Below, piece by piece: positions 1 to 8,159 of a stretch of DNA of 33,682 nucleotides. Each line of letters begins with the position of its first letter. Position 1 is the first letter of the stretch. The DNA is from Thermaurantiacus tibetensis (GTDB lineage: Bacteria > Pseudomonadota > Alphaproteobacteria > Sphingomonadales > Sphingomonadaceae). The notes below the pieces were generated by a model. It saw nothing but the letters and a program-made list of their open reading frames with translations, had not been told where the DNA came from and ran no database searches. The translations under genes and the position numbers were made by a program. The stretch is from contig NZ_JACHTM010000007.1 of assembly GCF_015354055.1 (NCBI RefSeq), forward strand, positions 1 to 33,682, given 5' to 3'.

Positions 1-55
1 ATTCGGCGAGCGCCTGCCCCAGCGGCCCTGCCTCCCCGCCGTTGCGGTCCACCAG
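1..55 (-). pseudogene. Detached downstream part of a host CARF-type CRISPR accessory gene
   Basis: Read on the minus strand, these bases continue the reading frame of the CARF gene at the other side of the prophage. Joining base 32952 to base 55 gives codons for ...GALKLV then DRNGGEAGPLGQALAE, with no stop before the window edge. The frame is kept exactly through the duplicated ACCAG. This is seen in the sequence. That the piece belonged to one gene is inferred from the frame, the target duplication and the lack of stops. The rest of the gene lies outside the window. With the prophage in place this half has no start signal of its own and is probably not expressed. Confidence 0.8.
51..55. repeat. 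Target-site duplication ACCAG (left copy)
   Basis: The five bases ACCAG directly precede the first base of the prophage and are repeated directly after its last base at 32947..32951. A 5-bp duplication is the hallmark of Mu-type transposition. The host reading frame closes properly when one copy is removed. Confidence 0.93.
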
Positions 56-145
56 TGTAGCGGGACAGGAGGTTTGAGAAAATGGGACAGGAGGTTTGAG
101 AAAAAATTTCGGCCCTGCACGGGGTGTCGTGGGACAAGGTTGACA
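56..145. other. Prophage end (attR-like) with transposase-binding repeats
   Basis: After the terminal TGT there are two perfect direct repeats beginning GGGACAGGAGGTTTGAG at 62 and 84, spaced 22 bp apart. A third, degenerate copy (GTGGGACAAGGTTGACA) starts at 129. The first repeat matches the site at the other end of the element in inverted orientation. By analogy with the Mu R1-R3 sites these should be bound by the MuA-type transposase. The first two are directly visible; the third is a weaker match and could instead belong to the GTGGGACAAG motif family found in other regulatory gaps. Confidence 0.85.
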
Positions 146-185
146 GCGCCCTCAGGCGCTCGTGAGGCGCTCCTGAGCAGCGCCT
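145..185 (-). terminator. Pair of GC-rich hairpins at the end of the late operon
   Basis: Two adjacent perfect hairpins lie here: AGGCGCT/AGCGCCT (165-171 with 179-185, 7-base loop) and AGCGCC/GGCGCT (145-150 with 155-160, 4-base loop). The first overlaps the stop codon of the last tail gene. There is no U-run after them on the minus strand, so a classical intrinsic terminator is not certain. Position at the end of the operon, just inside the phage end, supports transcription termination or shielding of the host DNA. Confidence 0.4.
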
Positions 186-1011
186 AAAGCCAGTGCCGCA
201 GGCGGAACTCCCAGGAGCTCTTGTCTGCCTGGCGGCGCTCGTAGAAATCGAGCCCCGTCAGCGTGCCGTAGTGGATGCGCTCCTGCAGGCCAGTGGTGGC
301 TGCCGCATCCTCGACGTAGAGCAGCGGCTGCCCTTCCCCCCGGTTCATCTGCAGCGCCCACAGCTGGCGGAGCTCGGCGTCGGACAGGAGCGACCACCGC
401 CACCTCACCTCGGGCACGCACGCCCGGCGCCACGTCGCCCGCTCGCCGCCATCCAGCGTCTGTACCTCGGAAAGATCGACCACGCGGCGGCCCGTTCCCC
501 AGTCTGCACCGGGGCCGGTTCCGGCGTTCATGGGCTGGATCCTGCCTCCGATCGCGAGCACACCGGCCGAGAAAACCTGCGGACCGGCAGTGAGGTCCTG
601 CAGCACGATGCGGACGTAGCGCGCCGTCACGGGCGACGGCGCCACGTGCAGCGCGTGCAGCCGGGTCGCGCCGATGGTCGAGGGAAGCGATGCCGGCACC
701 AGCGGCGACAGGATTGGCGTTGCATCGGCCTCGCCGGCCACGCCTGGGCCGAAGTTCCCCTGGGCTGCTGTTCGCGACCAGATCCGCCACGTCAGCGCCG
801 GTGCGCCCGCGTGGTAGAGCAGCGCAAACGTGTCGAGACCGATGTCGCCACCCATGTCGACCGTGATCCGCGCGGCCCATGGGCCATCGAAGGACCGCCG
901 CCATACGATCTTGGGCTGCGGGTCGGCGAGGTTCGTCACCGGAAATCCGGCGTCGGCCGGCGGCGGGTCGGTAAAGGCGAGGAACTGGCGCGGCTGGAGA
1001 AGGAAGCTCAC
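184..1011 (-). CDS. Tail tip/fibre protein with discoidin-like domain
   Basis: Predicted 275-residue protein, the last gene of the late operon. Residues about 25-160 resemble a discoidin (F5/8 type C-like) carbohydrate-binding beta-sandwich: WAARITVDMGG, FALLYHAGAPALTWRIWS, and a strand with ARYVRIVLQD near residue 130. The C-terminal part (VRWRWSLLSDAELRQLWAL, then HYGTLTGLDFYERR and WEFRLRHWL) is of a type often seen in small phage tail proteins. The GTG start was chosen because it overlaps the previous stop as GTGA, the junction used throughout this operon; upstream in-frame ATGs lie deep inside the preceding gene. A role in host-surface contact is inferred from domain type and position. 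No catalytic motif was seen. Confidence 0.7.
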   Translation of the reverse strand: MSFLLQPRQFLAFTDPPPADAGFPVTNLADPQPKIVWRRSFDGPWAARITVDMGGDIGLDTFALLYHAGAPALTWRIWSRTAAQGNFGPGVAGEADATPILSPLVPASLPSTIGATRLHALHVAPSPVTARYVRIVLQDLTAGPQVFSAGVLAIGGRIQPMNAGTGPGADWGTGRRVVDLSEVQTLDGGERATWRRACVPEVRWRWSLLSDAELRQLWALQMNRGEGQPLLYVEDAAATTGLQERIHYGTLTGLDFYERRQADKSSWEFRLRHWL

Positions 1012-1370
1012 AGCAGCACCTCTCCCTCGATCTCGGTCAGCCCGCGGTTGCGGTCGACTCGCGCGCGCACGACGAGCAGGTCGCGCGCGCCCGTCAGCCC
1101 CAGCCGGCCGTTGTAGGGCACTCTCACCGTCGATCCCTCGAGATCGAGGTGGACGCCGGCGATCACCACCGCGTCGCGCGCGCGGACCTCGTCGAGCTGC
1201 GCGAGCTGCCGTGCGGCCTCGGCCGCCGCGTCCGTATCGAAGCGGAGACATGACGACTGGCGCGTATCCAGCGCGTCCTCGCCCCAGCGGGTGCCGATGG
1301 TGACGTTCTCGGCAATCGCGAAACGCTCGGCTGTCTTCAGGAACTCGGCACGGGCAACGGGTGCGCTCAC
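1008..1370 (-). CDS. Small tail-associated protein, unknown
   Basis: A 120-residue protein joined to the holin gene upstream and the discoidin-like tail gene downstream by GTGA overlaps, so the three are probably translated together. The N-terminal half is mixed alpha/beta. The C-terminal half (AVVIAGVHLDLEGSTVRVPY, then ARDLLVVRARVDRNRG) reads as a run of beta strands. I recognise no family. No signal peptide or membrane segment is present. Position after the lysis genes and before a tail-fibre-like gene suggests a virion component or assembly factor, but this is inference. Confidence 0.65.
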   Translation of the reverse strand: MSAPVARAEFLKTAERFAIAENVTIGTRWGEDALDTRQSSCLRFDTDAAAEAARQLAQLDEVRARDAVVIAGVHLDLEGSTVRVPYNGRLGLTGARDLLVVRARVDRNRGLTEIEGEVLL

Positions 1371-1591
1371 GGTTCGCGCTCCTTCTTCTGGTGCGCAGGA
1401 TCGGCCTCATACTCGGGCGCGGGGTAGAGGTGGCGCACGATCTGCGACCGGTGTGTCGCGAGCAACATGACGATGGGCGAGAGGCTCGCGGCGGCCTGCG
1501 GCGCTTCGAACAGCAGCCACACCGTGCCGGCCATCCCGCCGGCAATCAGGAGATCGGTGCCGAGGAGGGCGAGCCGGTGAAGCGAGGTCAT
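1367..1591 (-). CDS. Putative holin
   Basis: A 74-residue protein with two hydrophobic stretches, about residues 7-28 (LALLGTDLLIAGGMAGTVWL) and 36-47 (ASLSPIVMLLAT). A charged C-terminal tail ends HQKKEREP. Its ATG overlaps the endolysin stop as ATGA. Small size, two membrane segments, a charged tail and a place directly after the endolysin are the usual signs of a phage holin, which forms lesions in the inner membrane and lets the endolysin reach the cell wall. No specific holin family was recognised, so the assignment rests on topology and context. Confidence 0.65.
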   Translation of the reverse strand: MTSLHRLALLGTDLLIAGGMAGTVWLLFEAPQAAASLSPIVMLLATHRSQIVRHLYPAPEYEADPAHQKKEREP

Positions 1592-2256
1592 GCCCAGAGC
1601 CTCCGGAAGCGGGCCTTGCGCGCGAGCCGGTCGTCGAGCCCGGCAAGGCCGCCGTTGATCCGCCGCGTGATCGCCTCGCTCATCCCCCAGTCGGCGAGCG
1701 GGTTCAGCTTGTGCCGCGTCCAGAACCACGCCGCCACCCGAACCGCCACCTCGGGCTCTGCCACGAGGTCGGGCTCGTCCTCGAGCGGCAGGCCGAGCGC
1801 GCGGCCGGCTTCGGCATAGTTCGCGCGGCCCGTCAGCTGGATGATGCCGCGCCCACGGAAGCGCCAGCCATCGCCAGGGTGCACGTTCCCCAGCCTCCTG
1901 CCGTAGACGTGGTTGGCGAGCCGCTCGGGGGCGCGCACGAACGGGCGCGCGGAAGCTTCCGTCGGGAAGCGGGTGGGCCACACGGCCCTGATCCGTGCCG
2001 CACTTGTGTAGATGAGGCTCTCGGCGAGCCGGGTGAAGCCCTGGCTCTCATGCGCCATTTCGCCCAGGAACTCGGTCAGCCGGAGCGGGTTGGCGTCGAT
2101 CCCGGCGGGGCCGAGGTAGTGAGCGGCAGCCGCCAGTGGTTCCGCCAGGGCGCCGGCGCCCATGTGCCGGAAGATCGCCGCCCAGGTGACGGGCCCGAAG
2201 GCGCCGTCGACAGGCACCTGAAGGCGGCTCTGAATGGTGCGCTTCAGGCTCATCAT
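1588..2256 (-). CDS. Endolysin, GH19 (chitinase-like lysozyme) family
   Basis: A 222-residue peptidoglycan hydrolase. The start (MMSLKRTIQSRL...) includes a short segment, QSRLQVPVDGAFGPVTWAAI, that resembles a peptidoglycan-binding repeat. The catalytic region has the GH19 pattern: EFLGEMAHESQGFTRLAESL with the likely general acid Glu in the HES context, then GWRFRGRGIIQLTGRANY, the substrate-groove motif of phage and bacterial GH19 lysozymes. The end contains AITRRINGGLAGLDDR, also typical. There is no signal peptide, so release needs the adjacent holin. ATG 2256 was chosen because GAGGGG lies five bases upstream; ATG 2253 follows directly and is equally possible. The family is well known in tailed phages of proteobacteria. 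Confidence 0.9.
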   Translation of the reverse strand: MMSLKRTIQSRLQVPVDGAFGPVTWAAIFRHMGAGALAEPLAAAAHYLGPAGIDANPLRLTEFLGEMAHESQGFTRLAESLIYTSAARIRAVWPTRFPTEASARPFVRAPERLANHVYGRRLGNVHPGDGWRFRGRGIIQLTGRANYAEAGRALGLPLEDEPDLVAEPEVAVRVAAWFWTRHKLNPLADWGMSEAITRRINGGLAGLDDRLARKARFRRLWA

Positions 2257-2263
2257 CGGCCCC

Positions 2264-2674
2264 TCAGTCGGCGTCGACCGGGGGCTGAAAGGCCAGGATC
2301 TGCGCCGCACGCTCGGCCGTGATGAGCCCGAGGCCTTGCAGCAGCGCCACCCCCTGCACGTGAAGCGGATCGCTCGCGCGGATGGGCCGGCGCATGAACC
2401 GGAGCGCGAGCACCAGCCCGATGACCTGCGGCACGCCGCAGGTCAGGATCGCCGCCCGCTCTTCCGCCGTGAACAGCCCATAGATGCCATCGGCGTCGAG
2501 CCGCGGCACGTCCATGAAGGTACGCGACGCAGGCTGCCACTCGGTCAGCGGGTCGCCGCCTTCGGCCGAGGCGGGGATCTCGGCAGCCGCCTCGCCCTCG
2601 GCGAGGTCTGGCTGCGGCGCATCCGTGCGCCTGAGCTCCTCGCCGGTGTCAAGGCTATAGACCAGCCACCTCAT
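2264..2674 (-). CDS. Hypothetical phage protein between tail tip gene and endolysin
   Basis: A 136-residue protein whose ATG overlaps the stop of the large tail gene as ATGA. The first 60 residues are acidic and low in complexity (DLAEGEAAAEIPASAEGGD). The remainder is predominantly helical (GLFTAEERAAILTCGVPQVI, then ALRFMRRPIRASDPLHVQ) and ends in an acidic tail. I do not recognise a family. A tail-fibre chaperone role would suit the place next to a fibre-like gene, but nothing in the sequence proves it. Confidence 0.7.
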   Translation of the reverse strand: MRWLVYSLDTGEELRRTDAPQPDLAEGEAAAEIPASAEGGDPLTEWQPASRTFMDVPRLDADGIYGLFTAEERAAILTCGVPQVIGLVLALRFMRRPIRASDPLHVQGVALLQGLGLITAERAAQILAFQPPVDAD

Positions 2675-5600
2675 ACCGCCAGTACCGAGACATTGGCATC
2701 GCGGGTGCCGGGGTCCCCGCTCTCGATGATGAGCGTGCCGCGCACGCGGTAGGGCCGCTGTGCCCCAGTGGAATTGGTGATCGTCACGCTATGCAACGGG
2801 GTGCCGGGCTCGCCCACGTTGAAGGGGGCACTCGCCCCGTTCGAGGTCGTCCAACCTCCACCAACTTCGCCATACTCGATCTGCACCCGGACCGAGCCGG
2901 GCGAGACGGGAGAGGGATAGAGCCCCATCCCGCGCGCGATGCGGCTTTCCCCCGGCTGGAGCGTGAAGGTCATCTCGCCCGAGACGCTCTCGGTGAGGTA
3001 ACGCCAGTCACCGGTATTGGCGGCGGTAATGGCCTCGTGCCTGACCGGCACGCCCCAGCTGTAGTCAGACCCGCCTGATGGCCGCTCGCCGGTCGATGCC
3101 CACATCGGGTCCGCGCTCGACGGCACGTCACCTGTGGTGCCGTACCAGCCCGACGGCACGCCGCTCGACGGCGAGGGGGTTGAGGGCTGCGTGCCGGACC
3201 GCCGGAAGATGATCCGCGTGGAGACCCCCGTTGCTCCAGTCGGCCCGGTCGGGCCCTGCGGCCCCTGCGGGCCCTGCGGGCCGGTGGCGCCGTCGATGCC
3301 CTCGATCCTGACCGGCGTTTCCCACACCCAGTCGAGCGCCGGCGAGGCGCGGGTGCCGAAGGAGGTCCAGATGGTGCCGGCGCCCGAAGGCACGTCGGCG
3401 ATCGACGAGTACCAGCCGGAAGGCACGCCGCTCGACGGCGAGGGCGTTGCCGGCTGCGAGGTCGCCCGCCGGAAGATCGCGTCCACCGCCGAGCCGTCCT
3501 CGAAGGCGCGGGCAGGTGTGCTCCAGTCAGGCACATCGCTGCCGCCCGGCGTGTTGGTGACCGCCACGCCACGCGAGACCCACACCGGGTCGGACCCGCT
3601 CGGGATCGAGACCGACCAGCCCGAGGGTGCCGTCAGCGTCGCGGTCGAGAAGTCGAAGCTTCCGCCGGAAGGCGTCGCCGGCTGGCTCGACGCCCGCCGG
3701 TAGACGTTCACTTCCGCAACCGAAGTGCCGTGCTGGCCGGGCACGCCCTGCGGCCCCTGCGGGCCCTGCGGGCCGGTGGCGCCGTCGATGCCCTCGATCC
3801 TGACCGGCGTTTCCCACACCCAGTCGAGCGCCGGCGAGGCGCGGGTGCCGAAGGAGGTCCAGATGGTGCCGGCGCCCGAAGGCACGTCGGCGATCGACGA
3901 GTACCAGCCGGAAGGCACGCCGCTCGACGGCGAGGGCGTTGCCGGCTGCGAGGTCGCCCGCCGGAAGATCGCGTCCACCGCCGAGCCGTCCTCGAAGGCG
4001 CGGGCAGGTGTGCTCCAGTCAGGCACATCGCTGCCGCCCGGCGTGTTGGTGACCGCCACGCCACGCGAGACCCACACCGGGTCGGACCCGCTCGGGATCG
4101 AGACCGACCAGCCCGAGGGTGCCGTCAGCGTCGCGGTCGAGAAGTCGAAGCTTCCGCCGGAAGGCGTCGCCGGCTGGCTCGACGCCCGCCGGTAGACGTT
4201 CACTTCCGCAACCGAAGTGCCGTGCTGGCCGGGCACGCCCTGCGGCCCCTGCGGGCCCTGCGGGCCGGTGGCGCCAGGCGCGCCGTCCTCGATCGCGCGG
4301 GTCGGCGCGGCCCAGCTGGGCGTCGCGACCCCCGTTGGACCGCTGATGCTCGCCTGCCCTCGCGAAGCATAGGCCGGGTTGCCGTCTGTCGCCGGGATCG
4401 AGGCGGACCAGCCCGTCGGCGGCGTCAGCACGCCGGTGCCGAAGTCGAAGCTGCCGCCCGATGGCGTACCCGGCGGTGTCGCGCTGCGGCGCCAGATCAG
4501 GAGCTCGGCCACGCTGGTGCCGTCCATGCCGGCCAGCACTGCGGCCGCAATCTCGCCCTCGCCATGCACGCGGTTGTTGCGCGCCCACCCGACCGCGCGC
4601 CGTCGCGTCGGCATCACGGTGCCGCGCCGCTCGATCGAGACAAGATCCGCCTCCGAAAGCGTCAGCACCGGGGCCGCATGGGCCAGCCGGCCAAGTGCGA
4701 TCTGACCCAGAGAAGTGAGCCGCCAGTAGCCGCCGAGGCCGGCAACCAGCTGGTCGAGCGCGGTGGCGACCGTCCGCTCGTCGTCCACGTAGAGCCCGCA
4801 CTCGGCGGGGTAGAGCGCGTTGAATGCCGCAACCGTCCCCGGCGCAAACGCGAGCGACGTGCGGGCCGAGACCAGGAGTGCTGCGATGTCTGCCGCCCGC
4901 ACCGTGGCCGTCGAAAGATCGGCCGTGAAGGGGTAGTTGGGCCGCGTCCACGGACGCGCGAGCACCAGCCCGGCCGCGTCCAGGCACCAGTCAACCGTGC
5001 CGTCGGCCGGTGTGTTCGCCTGGAGTGCCGCGAGCGAGACGCGCGCCACGCCGTTCGCGTAGGGCTGGCCGCCATCGTAGAAGCCCTGCTGGCTCGTGGC
5101 CGGGTTCCCGAGAAACAGCCAGATGTTGTTGGCGCGGTCCACGAGATAGCCCGGCACCGAAAGCAGCCGACCCTGACCTACCGGCACCGGGCGGCCGCGC
5201 AGGTCGATCGTGTCGGCGCCGTCGAGAAGCGGCACGCCCGTGGTACCAAACAGACGGTTGATCACCGGGCGGGTCAGCTCCCGCCCCGAGTCGATCAAGG
5301 TGAGCACGGCCTCGCCGCGCTCCACCTCGATCGCCTCCACCCGGAAGGGCTGCGGCGGCCCGAAGGCAGCATCCGCCGGGTCGCCGCGGTCTGGCAGCGG
5401 CGCGGTGCGCAGCGTACCGGCCGCGTTCTTCCACACCAGTGCCGGCCAGTTGCGCCCTTCGTGTGCCAGCCGCAGCCGGCCCACCTGCGGCACCGCGCCC
5501 TGGCCGAAGTTGCGGCCGTCGAACCCGAGGTCGGTTTCCGTCTCCGGCAGGGCGACGACGCCGGGCCGCCACTGCTGGCCGAGGAAATCGGCGCGCTCGC

Positions 5601-5685
5601 GCGCGTTGTGGCAGAAGCGCAGCACCTCCTCGCCGCCATCCGCGGGCCGCCGGGGTCGCAGCTCCACGAGCGTGACCAGGCTCAC
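2671..5685 (-). CDS. Large tail tip/fibre protein with collagen-like repeats
   Basis: A 1004-residue protein directly after the tape measure (GTGA overlap), the usual place for distal tail or tip proteins. Residues about 1-400 form a non-repetitive domain (FCHNARERADFLGQQWRPGV, LFGTTGVPLLDGADTIDLRG, VPGYLVDRANNIWLFLG) that probably joins it to the tail tip. From about residue 470 come modules of a beta-rich unit (SGWSVSIPSGSDPVWVSRG, SGWYSSIADVPSG) separated by Gly-X-Y runs such as GATGPQGPQGPQGVPGQHG, which should form collagen-like trimeric stalks. Two modules are identical copies (see the repeat entry). The last ~130 residues are a separate beta domain (YLTESVSGEMTFTLQPGESR) that may be the tip. 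A role as a trimeric host-contact fibre is inferred from architecture and position. Confidence 0.8.
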   Translation of the reverse strand: MSLVTLVELRPRRPADGGEEVLRFCHNARERADFLGQQWRPGVVALPETETDLGFDGRNFGQGAVPQVGRLRLAHEGRNWPALVWKNAAGTLRTAPLPDRGDPADAAFGPPQPFRVEAIEVERGEAVLTLIDSGRELTRPVINRLFGTTGVPLLDGADTIDLRGRPVPVGQGRLLSVPGYLVDRANNIWLFLGNPATSQQGFYDGGQPYANGVARVSLAALQANTPADGTVDWCLDAAGLVLARPWTRPNYPFTADLSTATVRAADIAALLVSARTSLAFAPGTVAAFNALYPAECGLYVDDERTVATALDQLVAGLGGYWRLTSLGQIALGRLAHAAPVLTLSEADLVSIERRGTVMPTRRRAVGWARNNRVHGEGEIAAAVLAGMDGTSVAELLIWRRSATPPGTPSGGSFDFGTGVLTPPTGWSASIPATDGNPAYASRGQASISGPTGVATPSWAAPTRAIEDGAPGATGPQGPQGPQGVPGQHGTSVAEVNVYRRASSQPATPSGGSFDFSTATLTAPSGWSVSIPSGSDPVWVSRGVAVTNTPGGSDVPDWSTPARAFEDGSAVDAIFRRATSQPATPSPSSGVPSGWYSSIADVPSGAGTIWTSFGTRASPALDWVWETPVRIEGIDGATGPQGPQGPQGVPGQHGTSVAEVNVYRRASSQPATPSGGSFDFSTATLTAPSGWSVSIPSGSDPVWVSRGVAVTNTPGGSDVPDWSTPARAFEDGSAVDAIFRRATSQPATPSPSSGVPSGWYSSIADVPSGAGTIWTSFGTRASPALDWVWETPVRIEGIDGATGPQGPQGPQGPTGPTGATGVSTRIIFRRSGTQPSTPSPSSGVPSGWYGTTGDVPSSADPMWASTGERPSGGSDYSWGVPVRHEAITAANTGDWRYLTESVSGEMTFTLQPGESRIARGMGLYPSPVSPGSVRVQIEYGEVGGGWTTSNGASAPFNVGEPGTPLHSVTITNSTGAQRPYRVRGTLIIESGDPGTRDANVSVLAV
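3253..4274. repeat. Perfect 492-bp in-frame tandem duplication in the tail fibre gene
   Basis: Bases 3253-3782 match 3745-4274 at an offset of 492 bp with no difference that I could find by eye. The unit equals 164 codons and contains one collagen-like stretch plus two beta modules, so the protein stays in frame. The match ends abruptly on both sides (GTCGGG versus GGCACG on the left, GCGCCGTC versus GCGCCAGG on the right). Identity also at synonymous positions points to a recent duplication, perhaps by slippage or recombination between the Gly-X-Y segments. Confidence 0.93.
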
Positions 5686-8159
5686 ACCGGCACCCGCTGG
5701 AAGAGCCCCGCCAGGTCGAAGCCGCCAACGCCGCCAGGGCCGACCGCGCCGATCCGCTGCAGCTCGGCAAGCATGGCCTGCGAGAGAGCCACCTGGTCGT
5801 CGAGGCTGGCGTTCGCTTCGGCGAGTTTCTCCACCGTCTGCCGCTGCGCCTCCAGGCTGGCCTCCGCGATGCGCCGCTCGGTCTGCTGCACAATGCGCTC
5901 CAGCGTGGAGATCGCCTCGCCACGGATGCCGGCGAACCCGCCGGCGGTGCCGAAGGCCTCGCGCGCCACGTCGAGCTGCTGTTCGATGATCCGCGCGAGC
6001 GCATCGGCGACGCTCAAGTCACCGGCGTCGAAGAGGCGCTGCAGCCGCTCGCGTTCCGCTCCTGCCGCGCGCAGCCGGTCGAGCGGCGAGCCCTCGGCAC
6101 GGCTGCCGAAGCGCAGCTCGTTCAGGAGGTCGCGGGCCGAGCGCACGGTCTGGGCCAGCGTCTGCTCGACAAGGCGCTTGCGTTCCTCGCCGTTCAGCCG
6201 CTCGATCTCGACGAGATCGAAGCCATAGTCGCGTGCCACCTTGAGGCGCTCGCGCGCCTGCCGCTCGAAATCGCGGAAGGGCTGCAGGAAGGGGTTGTCG
6301 CGCGCTGCGAGCAGCTGCTCGAGCTCCTGCACCTTGAGCGCCTCGGCGAGCGCCCGGTTCACGTCCGAGGCGTAGCGCCTGAGCGCCGCCTGGACGGCGG
6401 TGGAGACACCCGTGATGGCGCCGTCGCGCAGCGCATCGGCCAGCGCGGCCGCGAGCGCCTGGTCGGCCGAGCCGAAGCTCATGACGCCCGCGCCCCTGGT
6501 CAGGTTCCGTCCCGAGGGGTCCACGGTGAAGCGGTCGTTCCTGACCCCCACCGTCACGGCGAACTGGCCGATCGAGGCGCCGAGCTGCTCGGCGATTCGT
6601 GCGAGCGACTGCGCAAAGGCGCCGGCGATGTCTTCGGCCGCAGCGCGGCGGTCGGCGCTGTTCCCGCCAGTCGGGCCGACCACCACATCCCCGCCCGCGC
6701 CCGTCAGCGTCACCTTGCCCCGCTGCGAGGGCTTGAAGAGCGAGGCGACGACCTTCCCGATCGAAACGGCCGACGCGACCGCCGCGCCGATGGGCCCGGC
6801 CGCGGCACCGAGCGACGTCGCACCCGAGGCCAGCCCCTTGAGCGCTGCGCCAGCCGCCTTGAAGATCCCTGACACACCCTTGATGATCGAGCCGGCATTC
6901 CCGATGAGGCCGATGATGCCGCCGGCGCGCCCCGCGCCCGAGAAATCCCCGGTGGCGACACCTTCGGCAAGCCCGGCCAGCTGCGACAGCGTGCGCCCGG
7001 CGCGCCCGCCGATCGCGGCGCCGATGGCGCCGGCCTGGCGAAGCATCTCGCGGCTGGCCTCGCGCGCCTGCTGCGCGCCAAGCTGGCGCGCCTCTTCCAG
7101 CCGGTCGGCGGCCGACCTGCGCGCCTCGATTCCGCCCACCGCCTCGCGCAGCGGATCGTCAGCGAAGGTGAAGCCGCGCTGGCGCCGCTGGCCGATCTCG
7201 AAGGCCTCGATGAGGCTCGAGGGGATCACGCGCTGGAGCGCGGCCCCTGCCTCGCGCGCAGCGCGCGCGAGCGCCTCATACTGGCGCACCCGCTCGGCCT
7301 CGGCGCGCGCAGCCTCGCGCGCAGCAGTGGCTGCCCGCCGGGCTGCTTCCTGCGCGGCCGCTCCTGCTGCGCGGGCGGCGGCCGCCCCCGCCTCCTGCGC
7401 GCGCTTCGCGCGGTCTACCGCGGCGGCCACCTGCTCCTGCACGCGCAGCACGGCCTGGAGGCCCGCGATCTCGGTCTCGACGGCCGCCAGCTCCTGACGG
7501 GCGAGGATCCGGGCCTGCACCCCCCGCCGGCCACCAGTCGCTGGCCCTTCGGCGCGGGTCTGGAGCGCCGCGGCGCGGCCCTCGAGCCGCGCGAGCTCGA
7601 TCTGGACCAGGCCGATGTCCTCGGCGCGCTGCTGCCCGGCCGAGAGCTTGCGCTCGGCGAGCCGGTCGAGCGCGGCGGACAGCGCATTGACTCCGTCCTC
7701 CGCAGTGCGCGTCCGTTCGAGGAAGGCGGAGAGCGCCAGCCCGCCAGCCAGCAGCGCCGCGCCCCACGGGCCGGCGAGGAAGGCGCCCACGCGGCCCAGA
7801 CCGCCGCCGAACTGGGACAGGGCAAAGGCCACCTGCCCGCCCTGCTGGGCGAAGATCTGGAGCGGCCTGACGCCGGCGGAAGCCTGAGCCGCCACGTCGG
7901 AGATCTGGAAGCCCAGCTGCTGGTAGGCCGCCCGCGTGCTCCCGGCGGCCGAAGTCAGCTGCCGCGCCGCCGCCGCTGCGGCCTGACCCTGCCGCTCGAG
8001 CGCAGCCACCGTCTGCCGGCTGGCAGCAGTCGCCGTGGTGGCGCTCTCGCGCATCGCCTCCGTGGTGCGCTTCAGCTCGTCCCTGGTGAGCCTGAGCGGG
8101 CTGACCGCGCGCGACGCATCCACCTCGACCCGGGCGCGGACGTCGAGCTGGCCGGTCAT
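5682..8159 (-). CDS. Tail tape measure protein
   Basis: An 825-residue protein, rich in Ala, Arg, Glu and Gln, with long coiled-coil stretches (about residues 15-75, 165-300 and 590-800). A central Gly/Ala-rich hydrophobic region (about 380-490: GAIGAAIGGRAG, GLIGNAGSIIKGV, GPIGAAVASAVSIG) is typical of tape measure proteins that are threaded through the tail and released into the host envelope. It lies directly after the two tail chaperone frames (ATGA overlap), the canonical order in siphoviruses. Lambda gpH has a similar length (853 residues), so the tail should be long and of similar size; this is an inference from length scaling. Its presence with a lambda-like chaperone pair argues against a Mu-type contractile tail. 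Confidence 0.9.
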   Translation of the reverse strand: MTGQLDVRARVEVDASRAVSPLRLTRDELKRTTEAMRESATTATAASRQTVAALERQGQAAAAAARQLTSAAGSTRAAYQQLGFQISDVAAQASAGVRPLQIFAQQGGQVAFALSQFGGGLGRVGAFLAGPWGAALLAGGLALSAFLERTRTAEDGVNALSAALDRLAERKLSAGQQRAEDIGLVQIELARLEGRAAALQTRAEGPATGGRRGVQARILARQELAAVETEIAGLQAVLRVQEQVAAAVDRAKRAQEAGAAAARAAGAAAQEAARRAATAAREAARAEAERVRQYEALARAAREAGAALQRVIPSSLIEAFEIGQRRQRGFTFADDPLREAVGGIEARRSAADRLEEARQLGAQQAREASREMLRQAGAIGAAIGGRAGRTLSQLAGLAEGVATGDFSGAGRAGGIIGLIGNAGSIIKGVSGIFKAAGAALKGLASGATSLGAAAGPIGAAVASAVSIGKVVASLFKPSQRGKVTLTGAGGDVVVGPTGGNSADRRAAAEDIAGAFAQSLARIAEQLGASIGQFAVTVGVRNDRFTVDPSGRNLTRGAGVMSFGSADQALAAALADALRDGAITGVSTAVQAALRRYASDVNRALAEALKVQELEQLLAARDNPFLQPFRDFERQARERLKVARDYGFDLVEIERLNGEERKRLVEQTLAQTVRSARDLLNELRFGSRAEGSPLDRLRAAGAERERLQRLFDAGDLSVADALARIIEQQLDVAREAFGTAGGFAGIRGEAISTLERIVQQTERRIAEASLEAQRQTVEKLAEANASLDDQVALSQAMLAELQRIGAVGPGGVGGFDLAGLFQRVPV

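Noticed and set aside
3730-6228. Long open plus-strand frame (832 codons) opposite the tail fibre and tape measure genes
   Set aside because: It is a high-GC shadow: Arg/Ala/Gly/His-rich without any recognisable domain, spans two well-supported minus-strand genes and repeats the 492-bp duplication passively.
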